A stretch of DNA of 64,000 nucleotides from Novosphingobium sp. G106 (GCF_019075875.1 NZ_JAHOOZ010000001.1:434001-498000); one strand, 5' to 3'. Positions 35,406 through 45,924 are shown, counted from the first letter of the stretch. The notes: generated from the sequence alone by a model not told the origin. Numbers and translations are program-made.

Positions 35406-35548
35406 GGCCTGTCTCCTCTGTCCCTCGGACTGTCGTGCGATGCTAGCAAGATTGCTGAGTAAGGGAAGGCTTTGACATCAGCATCTTCCCTTAAGCCGGG
35501 CTGAGAAAGAGATATCTTCCTCAAGTTCGGCCGGGAAAGAAATGCCGA

Positions 35549-36835
<1,287 letters not shown>

Positions 36836-37049
36836 CGCGGGGCGGGCGTAACGGGGGGACCATGTTCGACTCCGGTAATTGGGCGGTTGCAGTTTTTGCG
36901 CTCAAACGCGCCCGCTAGGGGGGAGGGGGCGCGGAAGGCAAGCACCCGGTGCCGGCAGGGGTCACGTAAGTGACATGCCCGAGCGACAGGATATCGCCCA
37001 GGGGGAGTATGGTTAGTCGCGTATGATTCGCGCGTAAGGAGAGGTAGTT

Positions 37050-37385
37050 ATGTTCATCGCCATGAACCGCTTCCAAGTGGTCCGCGGGGAGGAGGGAGCC
37101 TTCGAGAATATCTGGCTCTCGCGCGATACCTACCTTGCCGGTGTACCCGGTTTCATCGAATTCAACCTGCTGCGCGGGCCGGCCGAGGACGACCACACGC
37201 TGTTCTCGTCGCACACCGTCTGGCGCTCGCGCGAGGATTTCGAAGCCTGGACGCGCTCGGACTCGTTCCGCAACGCGCACCGCGGCGCGGGTGACAACAA
37301 GCCGCTCTACCTCGGCCACCCGCGCTTCGAGGGCTTTGAGGTGCTGCAGACGGTCTCCGCCTATGTGCCCGAGGTTACGGGCTGA
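37050..37385 (+). CDS. Antibiotic-biosynthesis-monooxygenase (HmoA-like) protein
   Basis: A 111-residue dimeric alpha-beta barrel (ABM) protein: MFIAMNRFQVVRGEEGAFENIW, VPGFIEFNLLRGP and FSSHTVWRSREDFEAWTRSDSFRNAHRGAG. The pattern fits heme-degrading monooxygenases of the IsdG/HmoA type; the AHR in the last helix could hold the heme His. AAGGAGA lies before the ATG. Heme oxidation is inferred, since ABM proteins also act on other substrates. Confidence 0.78.
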   Translation: MFIAMNRFQVVRGEEGAFENIWLSRDTYLAGVPGFIEFNLLRGPAEDDHTLFSSHTVWRSREDFEAWTRSDSFRNAHRGAGDNKPLYLGHPRFEGFEVLQTVSAYVPEVTG

Positions 37386-37388
37386 GCC

Positions 37389-38363
37389 TTACCGAAACGC
37401 CGGCAGCACTTCCTTCTCGAACAGCTTGAGGCTGTCCCAGGCCGTTGCGATCGGCATGCCGCCGCAGAGCGGATGGAACTGCGCCACGGGGAAGGGCGAA
37501 GCCTTGAGCTGGGCGATGTACTCGTCGGGCGTGACGATGTGATAGAACTCCGCTGCGCGCAGCGCCGCGATATCCGGGAAGACGTTGTAGGGCGTGTCCT
37601 CGCCCGCGGCATCCTTCCAGGCGCCGTAGGCATTGGTCTCGTGGAGGAAATAGGGCCCCATCGCGTCCCAGCCGGCATCGACGTCGCTGGCGAGCGCGGT
37701 GACCTGAGCATTGCCGGACATGCCCGGGCCCGGATCGGGCTTGCCCAGCTTGATCATCTCGTCGCGGTAGAATTCCCAGAACTCGGGCGCCGAAGGCACG
37801 AAAGCGTCGGCGATCCGTGCGGCGCGGCGGGCGGCCGGCTCGCTGGCGCCGCCCATGATGACCTTGGGGCCGCCGGGCGTATAGGGTTCGGGCGTGACGT
37901 GGACCGTGCGGCCGCGGTATTCGAAGGGCTTGCCGGCGAAGGCGGCCTTCAGCGTGTTGACCATTTCGGTCACGCGCTTGGGGCGTTCCTTGACCGGCAC
38001 GTCGAACATGGCGAACTCGCTGGGCGCATAGCCGCCCGCGACGATCAGGTCGACACGGCCCTTGGTTATATGGTCGAGCACGCAGAAGTCCTCGGCGATG
38101 CGCAGCGGATCGTGGAACGGCGCGATCGTCGCCGCAGTGCTGAAGCGCACGGTCTTGCTGCGCGCGGCCATGGCCGCGATCATCAGCTGCGGGCTGGGGA
38201 TGTAGCCGTCTTCCGAGCCGTGGTGCTCCGAGATCGACATCGAGGCCGGGATACCGAGCCCGTCGGCCCATTCGGCGATGTCGCAGGCGGCCGCATAGCG
38301 GTCGGCCATCGAGGTGCCGGCGAAAGCCGGGTTGCGGAAGTCGAAGCGCATCGAAAGGTACAT
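37389..38363 (-). CDS. LLM-class flavin-dependent oxidoreductase
   Basis: A 324-residue luciferase-like TIM barrel. ASMSISEHHGSEDGYIPSPQLMIAAMAARS and RVDLIVAGGYAPSEFAMFDVP match FMN- or F420-dependent LLM proteins; FAGKPFEYRGRTVHVTPEPYTPGGPKVIMGG is family-typical. The substrate is unknown. MYLSMRFDFRNPAF at 38363 with GAGAGGAAA upstream is the best start; the frame is open nine residues further. It lies 14 bases after the NRDE gene and is probably co-transcribed. Confidence 0.85.
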   Translation of the reverse strand: MYLSMRFDFRNPAFAGTSMADRYAAACDIAEWADGLGIPASMSISEHHGSEDGYIPSPQLMIAAMAARSKTVRFSTAATIAPFHDPLRIAEDFCVLDHITKGRVDLIVAGGYAPSEFAMFDVPVKERPKRVTEMVNTLKAAFAGKPFEYRGRTVHVTPEPYTPGGPKVIMGGASEPAARRAARIADAFVPSAPEFWEFYRDEMIKLGKPDPGPGMSGNAQVTALASDVDAGWDAMGPYFLHETNAYGAWKDAAGEDTPYNVFPDIAALRAAEFYHIVTPDEYIAQLKASPFPVAQFHPLCGGMPIATAWDSLKLFEKEVLPAFR

Positions 38364-38377
38364 CGGGCTTTTCCTCT

Positions 38378-39133
38378 CTAGTCCGGCCATTGAAAGGCCA
38401 GTGTCGTTTCTCCGGTGCTCCCGCTCTCCGCCGAGAAGCGCCGTTCGATAATCGTGCCGCGTCCGTCGCGATCGATCGCGACGACGATGCTGCAGCGGGT
38501 GCCATAGATGCGGTCGCGAATGAAGACCGGTGTTTCGGGCGCCTCGCGCGGCACGTCGGACGGCTCACGCGGGGGTACGCCTACATCAGCAAGGTGCTCG
38601 TTGCGCAGCGCGGAAAACAGCGGTTCGAAATCATCGCTGCTGCGATTGAGCCAGCTCAGCAGCGCGCTCTTGAGCTGCAGCGTCTTGGGCCAGGGCTCGT
38701 CGAGCGTGCCGTTGGACAGGCCGTAGATACCGTGGGCGAGGCCGGTACGCAGGTCGTCGGGGCGGTTCGTCAGGAAATGCGCCTGTGCGCCGTCGGCGAG
38801 CAGCAGATTGAACGGGTTGAACTCCTGCAGTGGGGCGGTGATCGGGTCCGAATAGCGACCCTGGCCGGTGAGCAGGTCGGTCACCAGGCTCCCTCGCGAT
38901 GCGCGGTCGGGATCGGCGACGCCATGGCCGCGCAGGTTGGTGACCAGCGCGAAACGGCCCGCATGGGAAACGCCGAGCCAGGTCCCGCCCGACTTGAGGT
39001 CGCGACCGGCGAGGATGCCGTTGTCCCATTCGGCGAGCGCCGCCGCGGGACGCTCGTGGAATTCGTCACGATTGCCGATCGCGACGAGCAGCCACTTGGG
39101 GTGCGCCTGCCAGGCAAAGGCGGCCACACACAT
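38378..39133 (-). CDS. NRDE-family (TANGO2-like) protein
   Basis: A 251-residue protein beginning MCVAAFAWQAHP with AIGNRDEFHERPA, the N-R-D-E motif after which the family is named. AGRDLKSGGTWLGVSHAGRFALVTN and YGLSNGTLDEPWPK are also typical. TANGO2 homologues have been linked to heme trafficking. The IsdG-like gene and flavin oxidoreductase next door are compatible with heme handling, but that link is inference. Its start is one base from the radC stop. Confidence 0.88.
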   Translation of the reverse strand: MCVAAFAWQAHPKWLLVAIGNRDEFHERPAAALAEWDNGILAGRDLKSGGTWLGVSHAGRFALVTNLRGHGVADPDRASRGSLVTDLLTGQGRYSDPITAPLQEFNPFNLLLADGAQAHFLTNRPDDLRTGLAHGIYGLSNGTLDEPWPKTLQLKSALLSWLNRSSDDFEPLFSALRNEHLADVGVPPREPSDVPREAPETPVFIRDRIYGTRCSIVVAIDRDGRGTIIERRFSAESGSTGETTLAFQWPD

Positions 39134-39134
39134 G

Positions 39135-39866
39135 TCAGATCAGCCCCTTTGCCTTGAGCGACACATGCCCCTCGCGGCCGATGATGACGTGGTCGTGGAC
39201 GACGATGCCGAGCAGCCGCCCGGCCTCGGCGATGCGGTTGGTGATCTGGATGTCGGCGCGGCTCGGCTGGGGCGAGCCCGAGGGGTGGTTGTGGACCAGG
39301 ATCAGCGCGGTCGCGCCGAGATCGAGCGCGCGGCGGATCACTTCGCGCGGGTGGATCGCCGCCTCGTCGATCGAGCCGTCGCCGACGTGCTGGTCGTCGA
39401 TCAGCATGTTCTGGTTGTTGAGATAGAGTACGCGCACGCGCTCGACCGTCAGGTGGGCCATGTCGATCGTCAGGTAATCGATCAGCGCCTGCCACGAGCC
39501 GAGCACCGGCTGCTCGCGCACCTGCTGCCGCGCCAGGCGGCGGGCGGCGAGCGCGACGATCTTGAGCGCGGCGGCGCTGGTCTCGCCCATGCCGGGGTGC
39601 TTGGCGAGCGCGGCCGCATCGGCATTGAGCGCGCCGGCGAGCGAGCCGAACCGCTGGATCAGCGCGCGCGCCAGCGGCTTGACGTCGCGCCGCGGGATCG
39701 CGGTCATCAGCAGGTATTCGATGACCTCGTGATCGCCGAGCGCCTCGGCGCCGCCGTCGAGCAGGCGCTTGCGCAGGCGGGCGCGGTGCCCTTCGGCGCC
39801 GTGCCCGAGGGACTCGGACTGGCGCTTCGGGTCCTGTTCAGGAAAGAGTTCACTGGTCTCGCCCAT
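39135..39866 (-). CDS. radC: RadC/JAB-domain protein
   Basis: A UPF0758 (RadC) protein with an N-terminal helix-hairpin-helix part (LGDHEVIEYLLM, LAKHPGMGETSAAALK) and a C-terminal JAMM metalloprotease-like domain with HNHPSGSPQPSRAD. Its role is unsettled; the name comes from a withdrawn DNA-repair link. ATG 39866 (MGETSELFPEQ) is used. ATG 39896 is also open but leaves only 19 bases to the divergent ydbH start. Confidence 0.9.
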   Translation of the reverse strand: MGETSELFPEQDPKRQSESLGHGAEGHRARLRKRLLDGGAEALGDHEVIEYLLMTAIPRRDVKPLARALIQRFGSLAGALNADAAALAKHPGMGETSAAALKIVALAARRLARQQVREQPVLGSWQALIDYLTIDMAHLTVERVRVLYLNNQNMLIDDQHVGDGSIDEAAIHPREVIRRALDLGATALILVHNHPSGSPQPSRADIQITNRIAEAGRLLGIVVHDHVIIGREGHVSLKAKGLI

Positions 39867-39915
39867 ACATGTCGATGCATTGCCTTTCCCGGCCATGCGC
39901 GCAAGGGTGGGCGCA

Positions 39916-42900
39916 ATGTCTCAAGCTGACGAGGAACCGCCGATAGAGGTGCGCCGCCGGCGCTGGCCGGCCGTGCTTGTCGTGGTTCTGGGGCTGATCG
40001 CGCTAGCGCTTGCTGTGGCCTGGTTGTCGCGCGAGCGCTTCGCCGGGACGATCATCAGGGGCCAGCTGCAGAGCCTGGGCGTGCCCGCCACCTACAAGAT
40101 CGGATCGATCGGCCCGAGCCGGCAGGTGCTGCGCGACGTCGTGATCGGCGATCCGGCCCATCCCGACATGACCATCGAGCGCGTCGAGACCGAACTGACC
40201 GCGCGTTTCGGCACGCCCACCATCGGCGCCGTGACGATCGTCCACCCGCGGCTCTATGGCAGTTACCGCGGCGGCAAGCTGAGCTTCGGCACGCTCGACA
40301 AGCTGTTTTTCGGCGGCGAGGGCAAGGAACCGTTCCGCCTGCCCGACCTCGCGCTGACGCTGGTCGACGGGCGCGGGCTCATCCAAAGCGACTATGGCCC
40401 CGTTGGCCTGAAGCTCGAAGGCAAGGGGCCGCTGCGCGACGGATTCGCCGGCACGCTCGCGGCGATCGCGCCCAAGGTCGAAGCGCAGGGCTGCTACGCC
40501 GAACGCGCGACGGTCTACGGCGCAATCAAGGTCAGCGACGAGAAGCCGCGCTTCACCGGGCCGCTGCGCCTTTCGGGGCTGGAATGCGAGGGTTCCGGGC
40601 TCAGCTTCGACAATATCGGCCTCAGGCTCGATGCGACCTTCGACAAGACGCTCGATGGCGTGGAGGGCAAGGCCGGGCTCGAAACCGACACCCTGGCACT
40701 CGGCGACAACCGCGTGCTCGGCACCGATGGCACGGTCAGCTTCACCTGGCGCAAGCAGGCGCTGACAGCGCGCTATGATTTGAACGGTGACGAACTGTCG
40801 AGCGCGCAGGCCGGGGCGGTCAAGGTCAAGCTGTCGGGCGTCGTGCGCAGTTCGGCTAGCCGAATCGAGATCGAAGGCACGCTCGGCGGCAGCAACATCG
40901 CGATCGGGCCAGGTCTCGATACCACGCTGGCGCAGGCCCAGCGCTCGACTGCTGGCACGCTCGCCGCGCCGCTGCTCGGGCAGATCCGCTCGGCGCTGCT
41001 GCGTGAGGGGCAGGGGAGCGACCTGTCGGCGCAATATATCCTGCGCAAGGCCGGACCGGCGACCAATCTCGTCGTGCCGCAGGCGGCGCTGCGCGGCGGC
41101 AGCGGCGCGACCCTGCTGTCGGTTTCGCGCTTCCAGCTCACCTCGGACGGCAAGCCGGCGCCGCGTCTCTCCGGCAATTTCGCGACGGGCGGCGCGGGCC
41201 TGCCGCAGATCGCCGGGCGGCTCGAGCGCCAGCCGGGCGGACGGCTGGTTACGCGCATGACCATGCCCGACTACCGCGCCGGAGACGCCCGCGTCGCCGT
41301 GCCGCGGCTGACGCTGGTGCAGTTGCCGACCGGGGCGCTCGGCTTTGCCGGCGAGGCGCGGCTTTCGGGCGCCTTGCCCGGCGGGCATGCCGAGAACCTC
41401 GTCCTGCCGCTCGAAGGCAACTGGAGCCCGGGCCGCGGGCTCGCCGCCTGGCGCGATTGCACGACCTTGCGTTTCGACCGGCTTGCGCTGGCCAACCTGC
41501 GCTTCGACCGACGCAGCCTGGCGCTTTGCCCGCCGCGGGGCGGGGCGATCGTCGCGGCCGATTCGCGCGGGGTCCGGGTCGCGGCGGGGGCGACGGGGCT
41601 CGATCTCGCGGGGCATCTCGGCGAGACGCCGATCCGCATCCGGTCGGGACCGGTGGGTCTGGCCTGGCCCGGTACGGTGGCGGCGCGTGCGCTCGACATC
41701 GAGCTCGGACCGGCCGCGACCGCCTCGCATTTCCGCATCGCCAATCTCGGCGCGCAGATCGGCCAGGACGTCGCCGGGACCTTTGCTGGCAGCGACATCA
41801 AGCTCGCCGCGGTGCCGCTCGACCTGCTCGATGCCGGCGGCGCCTGGCGCTACGCCGGCGGCAAGCTCACCTTGAGCAGTGCGACCTTCCGGCTCGAAGA
41901 TCGGCAGGCCGACGACCGCTTCCAACCGCTGATCGCACGCGACGCCACGCTCGAACTGGTCGACAATCGCATCACCGCCAACGCGCTCTTGCGCGAACCC
42001 AAGAGCGGCCGCGAGGTGGTGCGTACCGTCATCGTCCACGATCTCGGCACAGCGCGCGGCAACGCGGACCTCACTGTCGCCGGCATCCAGTTCGACGACG
42101 GGCTCCAGCCCGACACGCTGACCAACCTCGCGCTCGGCGTCATCGCCAATGCCAAGGGCAGCGTCCACGGCAGCGGCCGGATCGACTGGACGCCCGAGAC
42201 GATAACCAGCACCGGCAGCTTCACCACCGACGGGATGGACTTCGCCGCCGCCTTCGGCCCTGTCAAAGGTGCAGCGGGAACGATCCGCTTTACCGACCTG
42301 CTCGGCATGGTCAGCGCGCCCGACCAGCAGCTCAGGATCGCCTCCATCAACCCGGGCATCGAGGTGAACGACGGCGTGCTGACCTATCAGCTGGAACCCG
42401 ATTCGGTGCTGGTCGTGAAAGGCGCCGCCTGGCCCTTCGTCGACGGCACGCTGACCCTGCTGCCGGTCAGGATGCGCATGGGCGTGGCAGAGGTTAGGCG
42501 CTACACGCTGATGATCGAGGGCCTCAACGCGGCGCGCTTCATCGAGCGGATGGAAATGGCCAATCTCAGCGCTACGGGGACTTTCGACGGTACGCTGCCG
42601 ATGGTCTTCGACGAGAACGGTGGGCGGATCGATGGCGGCCAGCTCCGCTCGCGCGCGCCGGGCGGCAATGTCTCCTATGTCGGCGCACTGACCTACAAGG
42701 ACCTTTCGGCCATGGCGAACTTCGCCTTCGATGCGCTGAAATCGATCGACTACCAGAACATGGGGATCACGATGGACGGTCCGCTGGCGGGCGAGATCGT
42801 CACCCGCGTCCAGTTCTCCGGCATCCGTCAGGGCACGAGCGCCAAGCGCAATTTCCTGACCGAGCGGATCGCCAAGCTGCCGATCCGTTTCAACGTCAAC

Positions 42901-43092
42901 CTGCGCGCGCCGTTCTTCCAGCTCGCCTCGTCGTTCCGCTCGCTCTACGATCCGTCCTATGTCCGCGATCCGCGCTCGCTGGGCCTGCTCGACGACAAGG
43001 GGCGGCCGATCGCCATTCCCTCGCCGGCTCCTCAAACCTTGCAGAATGGCGTAAATGGCATTCAGCCTCCCGAAAGCGGGAAAAAGCCATGA
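39916..43092 (+). CDS. ydbH: YdbH-like AsmA/TamB-type intermembrane transport protein
   Basis: A 1058-residue protein with one N-terminal membrane anchor (PAVLVVVLGLIALALAVAWL, about 20-40) and a long beta-rich periplasmic part. It ends in a DUF3971/YdbH-type domain (GTFDGTLPMVFDENGGRIDGGQLRSRAPGG and DYQNMGITMDGPLAGEIVTRVQFSG). In E. coli YdbH, with TamB and YhdP, moves phospholipids to the outer membrane and works with the lipoprotein YnbE. The same ydbH-ynbE-ydbL order is found here with four-base and one-base overlaps, which supports the call. ATG 39916 is used; open frame further upstream is not family sequence. Confidence 0.88.
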   Translation: MSQADEEPPIEVRRRRWPAVLVVVLGLIALALAVAWLSRERFAGTIIRGQLQSLGVPATYKIGSIGPSRQVLRDVVIGDPAHPDMTIERVETELTARFGTPTIGAVTIVHPRLYGSYRGGKLSFGTLDKLFFGGEGKEPFRLPDLALTLVDGRGLIQSDYGPVGLKLEGKGPLRDGFAGTLAAIAPKVEAQGCYAERATVYGAIKVSDEKPRFTGPLRLSGLECEGSGLSFDNIGLRLDATFDKTLDGVEGKAGLETDTLALGDNRVLGTDGTVSFTWRKQALTARYDLNGDELSSAQAGAVKVKLSGVVRSSASRIEIEGTLGGSNIAIGPGLDTTLAQAQRSTAGTLAAPLLGQIRSALLREGQGSDLSAQYILRKAGPATNLVVPQAALRGGSGATLLSVSRFQLTSDGKPAPRLSGNFATGGAGLPQIAGRLERQPGGRLVTRMTMPDYRAGDARVAVPRLTLVQLPTGALGFAGEARLSGALPGGHAENLVLPLEGNWSPGRGLAAWRDCTTLRFDRLALANLRFDRRSLALCPPRGGAIVAADSRGVRVAAGATGLDLAGHLGETPIRIRSGPVGLAWPGTVAARALDIELGPAATASHFRIANLGAQIGQDVAGTFAGSDIKLAAVPLDLLDAGGAWRYAGGKLTLSSATFRLEDRQADDRFQPLIARDATLELVDNRITANALLREPKSGREVVRTVIVHDLGTARGNADLTVAGIQFDDGLQPDTLTNLALGVIANAKGSVHGSGRIDWTPETITSTGSFTTDGMDFAAAFGPVKGAAGTIRFTDLLGMVSAPDQQLRIASINPGIEVNDGVLTYQLEPDSVLVVKGAAWPFVDGTLTLLPVRMRMGVAEVRRYTLMIEGLNAARFIERMEMANLSATGTFDGTLPMVFDENGGRIDGGQLRSRAPGGNVSYVGALTYKDLSAMANFAFDALKSIDYQNMGITMDGPLAGEIVTRVQFSGIRQGTSAKRNFLTERIAKLPIRFNVNLRAPFFQLASSFRSLYDPSYVRDPRSLGLLDDKGRPIAIPSPAPQTLQNGVNGIQPPESGKKP

Positions 43093-43358
43093 TCGTGCCC
43101 GGATTGACCGATCTCTCCCGTGCTGCGATGACCGCGTTCATGCAGTTGATGGGGCAAGGGGCAGGGCGGCTGATCGGCCGCACCATGGGTGCGGCGGTGT
43201 TGCTGGGCAGCGCGTGGGCGCTTTCGGGGTGTATCTCGGTGACCGCACCGGACAAGCCGATCGTCATAGAGCTCAACATCAACATCAAGCAGGAAGTGAT
43301 CTATCGTCTGGCCGACGACGCCAAGAAGACGATCGATACCAATTCGGGGATCTTTTGA
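43089..43358 (+). CDS. ynbE: YnbE-like lipoprotein
   Basis: An 89-residue protein. A long N-terminal stretch leads to GAAVLLGSAWALSGCISV, a lipobox with Cys near residue 68 (LSGC), then the YnbE core PDKPIVIELNINIKQEVIYRLADDAKKTI. In E. coli YnbE is an outer-membrane lipoprotein that pairs with the end of YdbH to complete the bridge. The 30-odd residues before the lipobox helix suggest the true start may be an internal ATG (43128, 43140 or 43185). It overlaps ydbH by four bases. Confidence 0.85.
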   Translation: MIVPGLTDLSRAAMTAFMQLMGQGAGRLIGRTMGAAVLLGSAWALSGCISVTAPDKPIVIELNINIKQEVIYRLADDAKKTIDTNSGIF

Positions 43359-43753
43359 TGCTGCGCTCGTTCTCTCTCAAGCCTCTCGCCCTCGGCGCCG
43401 CGCTGGCGGTGCTTGTCGCCGGTGCCGAGCTCGCCCAGGCCGAGCCGCGCGATCCTGCCTATTCCGCAGCGCGCGAAGCGGGCCAGGTGGGCGAGAAGAT
43501 GGACGGCTATCTCGGCGTGGTCGGCGGCGGTTCGCCCGCGCTGCGGGCTATGGTCGACGATCTCAACATCAAGCGCCGCGCGGTCTATTCGCAGAAGGCC
43601 CAGGCGCAGCACGCGACGGTGGAGGAATATGCCTTCACCTCGGGCTGCCTGCTGATCGGCCAGACTTCGCCCGGCGAGAAGTACCAGGCGCCCGACGGCT
43701 CGTGGCAGACCCGTGGCAGCGGAGCGCCGCAGCGCGACAGCCGCTGTCCTTAA
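43358..43753 (+). CDS. ydbL: YdbL-like periplasmic protein (DUF1318)
   Basis: A 131-residue exported protein with signal peptide LALGAALAVLVAGAELAQA and the DUF1318 core AREAGQVGEKMDGYLGVV, AMVDDLNIKRRAVYSQKAQ and VEEYAFTSGCLLIGQTSPGEKYQAPDGSW. YdbL acts with YdbH and YnbE, reportedly as a chaperone-like factor. Its ATG shares one base with the ynbE stop. Confidence 0.87.
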   Translation: MLRSFSLKPLALGAALAVLVAGAELAQAEPRDPAYSAAREAGQVGEKMDGYLGVVGGGSPALRAMVDDLNIKRRAVYSQKAQAQHATVEEYAFTSGCLLIGQTSPGEKYQAPDGSWQTRGSGAPQRDSRCP

Positions 43754-43756
43754 GTT

Positions 43757-44371
43757 CTAGTTCGCCTCGGGCACCGGTAGGGCCGGATAGGCACCCCGCG
43801 CTCGCGAGACGTCGATCGGGGCGAGATCAAGCTGGGCGATATTGCCTTGCGCCCAGCGCAGCACGGCGCGCTGTTCGTGGTCGGGGCCGACCATGACCGT
43901 CACCGCGAGGCCCGGCTCGAACTTCACTGCGCTGCGGTTCTGGCTGCCCTGCTGGGGCGCCGCGGAAACCGCGCCTTGCCTGCCGTTGAGATAGTCGAGC
44001 GTCGCCCGCGCCTGGGCGGCACTGCGCGCGCCGTCGGCGGCGTCGAGCAGCGCGGCGCTGTTGACCGGGCCGTCGAAGGCGATGCCGCATTCGTCGCCGT
44101 TGATCCAGGCAACCCTGCCGAACAGCACGACCGAGGGCGACAGCGCAACGCTGACCTCGTCGTTGAGCACGAGCGGGGTCGTCAGATCGAGCTTCATGCC
44201 CGTGTCGGAGAAGTCGTGGCAGCGCGCATAGGCGGCGTCGCCTTCGTGCGCGACCTGAACCACTCTCCCGAGACGGCCGCGCGACTGTCCACGCCGGTCC
44301 CGCATGCGGCCCGCCAGCATGAAGCCGTCGGTAGAGCCCAGCCTTGAGGAGGCCATTGTTCTAATCCTCAT
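43757..44371 (-). CDS. PilZ-domain protein
   Basis: A 204-residue protein with a PilZ domain: basic RDRRGQSRGRLGR followed by CHDFSDTGMKLDL, which holds the D-x-S-x-x-G c-di-GMP signature. The C-terminal half (LAVTVMVGPDHEQRAVLRWAQGNIAQLDL) looks like a second, degenerate PilZ-like barrel. It is likely a cytoplasmic c-di-GMP sensor; the output is unknown. ATG 44356 (MASSRLGS) is an alternative start. It ends three bases from the convergent ydbL. Confidence 0.8.
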   Translation of the reverse strand: MRIRTMASSRLGSTDGFMLAGRMRDRRGQSRGRLGRVVQVAHEGDAAYARCHDFSDTGMKLDLTTPLVLNDEVSVALSPSVVLFGRVAWINGDECGIAFDGPVNSAALLDAADGARSAAQARATLDYLNGRQGAVSAAPQQGSQNRSAVKFEPGLAVTVMVGPDHEQRAVLRWAQGNIAQLDLAPIDVSRARGAYPALPVPEAN

Positions 44372-44699
44372 CTCATCGCCCCCGCGTCATTGCGGATGCG
44401 ATCTTCCCCGTTTCCCTCGACCTCGCAATTCTACCCAGGTGCGCTTAAGGATTGGTCGATCGAAAGCCTTAACACGGCCCTAAATTCAGCGTTTCGTCCC
44501 GGATTCTGCCCGATTTGCCCGTTAAGGTTCTGCCATTCGTTAAAGCGCGCTGTACGTGCGCCGGGGACAAGCAGGTTGCGGTTGACAGTCTGCGGCATTC
44601 CCTCGGTTGACTCGGGTGACCCCCCCGCCTAAGGGGCCGGTGCCCTCGGCGGGCACCCGTTGCGCCTGTTACGAGTTCCCTCTCAAAAGGAGCCAGGAC
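44372..44699 (+). other. Leader region of the ATP synthase operon
   Basis: There is no gene in these 328 bases between the divergent PilZ gene and atpI. A TTGACA at 44582-44587 could be a -35 box, but I see no convincing -10 at the right distance. GTTAA/CTTAA words recur at about 44443-44540. A GC hairpin (GGTGCCCTCGGCGGGCACC, 44639-44657) precedes the atpI ribosome-binding site AAAAGGAG. Confidence 0.4.
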
Positions 44700-45021
44700 A
44701 TGAGCGACGAGCCGCCCGCACGAGACCCTATCGGCGAAGATACGCGCATCGACGCGCTCGACCAGCGGCTAGCAGCCGCACGCGAGCGGGAAGATGAGCG
44801 CAATCGGGCGGTCGCTGGCGGGGGGGCCGATGCGAATGAACGCATGGGCAACCGCGTCTTGGCCGAATTGATCGGGGGGGATCGGCGGCGGTGCGTTTCT
44901 GGGATGGGTCATCGACCATTTCGCGGGGACCACGCCCTGGGGTCTGCTGGTGGTGATGTTCCTCGGAATCATCGTCGCCTTCAGGAACATAATCCGGATT
45001 TCGAACCGGCGTCCCGATTGA
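44700..45021 (+). pseudogene. atpI: ATP synthase accessory protein I, frameshifted
   Basis: AtpI helps c-ring assembly. The N-terminal part reads MSDEPPARDPIGEDTRIDALDQRL with ADANERMGNRVLAELIGG. The membrane part (FLGWVIDHFAG, PWGLLVVMFLGIIVAFRNIIRIS) is one frame over and ends at 45021. The shift lies in seven G at 44874-44880; six G give ELIGGIGGGAFLGW and one protein of about 106 residues. ATG 44700 with AAAAGGAG is the start. It is the first gene of the atpI-B-E-F'-F cluster. Confidence 0.85.
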
Positions 45022-45093
45022 CCCGCGCGGCTTAACCGAGCGGGGGGCATGAGGGGCGCTGTCGTGCATGTGAAGCAAGAACGAGGGTAAGGC

Positions 45094-45879
45094 GTGGCCG
45101 AAGCGGGCAAAGTCGATCCGATGCATCAGTTTACGATCGAGCCGATGTTCGGCACCGATCACTGGCAAATCGCGGGCTATCACATTCCCTTCACCAATTC
45201 GGCTCTGTGGATGGCGCTCGCCACCGTGGCGCTGTTGGTCTTCGTCTGGGGCGGCATGAAGCGCGGCCTGGTCCCGGGCCGCTGGCAGATGGCGGTCGAA
45301 TCCATGACCGGCTTCGTCGACAACCTGCTCGCCGCCAACGTCGGCCCGGCCGGCAAGAAGTATGTGCCCTACATCTTCTCGCTGTTCATGTTCATCCTCT
45401 TCGCCAACGTCCTCGGCCTGCTGCCGCTGGGTCTGTTCGGCATCCATCCCTTCACGTTCACCAGCCATTTCAGCGCCACCGGCGTGCTCGCCATCCTGTC
45501 GTTCTCGATCGTCCTGATCGTCGGCTTCTGGCGCCATGGCTTCCACTTCTTCTCGCTGTTCGTGCCGCACGGCACGCCGCTCTGGCTGATCTGGTTGATC
45601 CCGGTGATCGAGCTCGTCTCGTTCCTCGTGCGTCCCTTCAGCCTTGCTCTCCGACTCTTCGTCGCGATGATGGCCGGCCACGTCCTGCTCGAAGTGCTGT
45701 CCAGCTTCGTCATCGACAGCACCAATTCGGGCGCGCTCTGGGGCACGGTCGTCGGGCTGCCCAGCTTCCTGCTGATGATCGCCATCTGCGCGCTGGAGAT
45801 CCTGGTTGCCGGCATCCAGGCCTACGTCTTCGCGCTGCTCACGTCGCTCTACCTGAACGACGCCGAGAACCTTCACTAA
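45094..45879 (+). CDS. atpB: F0F1 ATP synthase subunit a
   Basis: A 261-residue membrane subunit that forms the proton half-channels. About six hydrophobic helices are visible. The essential Arg is in LVRPFSLALRLFVAMMAGH, and IPVIELVSFL and EILVAGIQAYVFALLTSLYL complete the family pattern. The start is GTG 45094. AtpE follows after 45 bases. Confidence 0.95.
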   Translation: MAEAGKVDPMHQFTIEPMFGTDHWQIAGYHIPFTNSALWMALATVALLVFVWGGMKRGLVPGRWQMAVESMTGFVDNLLAANVGPAGKKYVPYIFSLFMFILFANVLGLLPLGLFGIHPFTFTSHFSATGVLAILSFSIVLIVGFWRHGFHFFSLFVPHGTPLWLIWLIPVIELVSFLVRPFSLALRLFVAMMAGHVLLEVLSSFVIDSTNSGALWGTVVGLPSFLLMIAICALEILVAGIQAYVFALLTSLYLNDAENLH

Positions 45880-45924
45880 GACCTTTTTCGTCCAACTTAC
45901 CGAAAATCCAAAAGGAGTTTTATC

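Noticed and set aside
37375..38568. A 397-codon minus-strand frame over the LLM oxidoreductase
   Set aside because: It is low-complexity Arg/Gly sequence in a shadow frame of two well-supported genes.
40003..43035. A 1010-codon open frame antisense to ydbH
   Set aside because: It has no family resemblance and mirrors the codon pattern of the real gene; long antisense frames are expected at this GC content.
44443..44540. CtrA-type TTAA-N7-TTAA boxes before atpI
   Set aside because: TTAA words recur, but the spacings are about 14 and 21 bases rather than seven.
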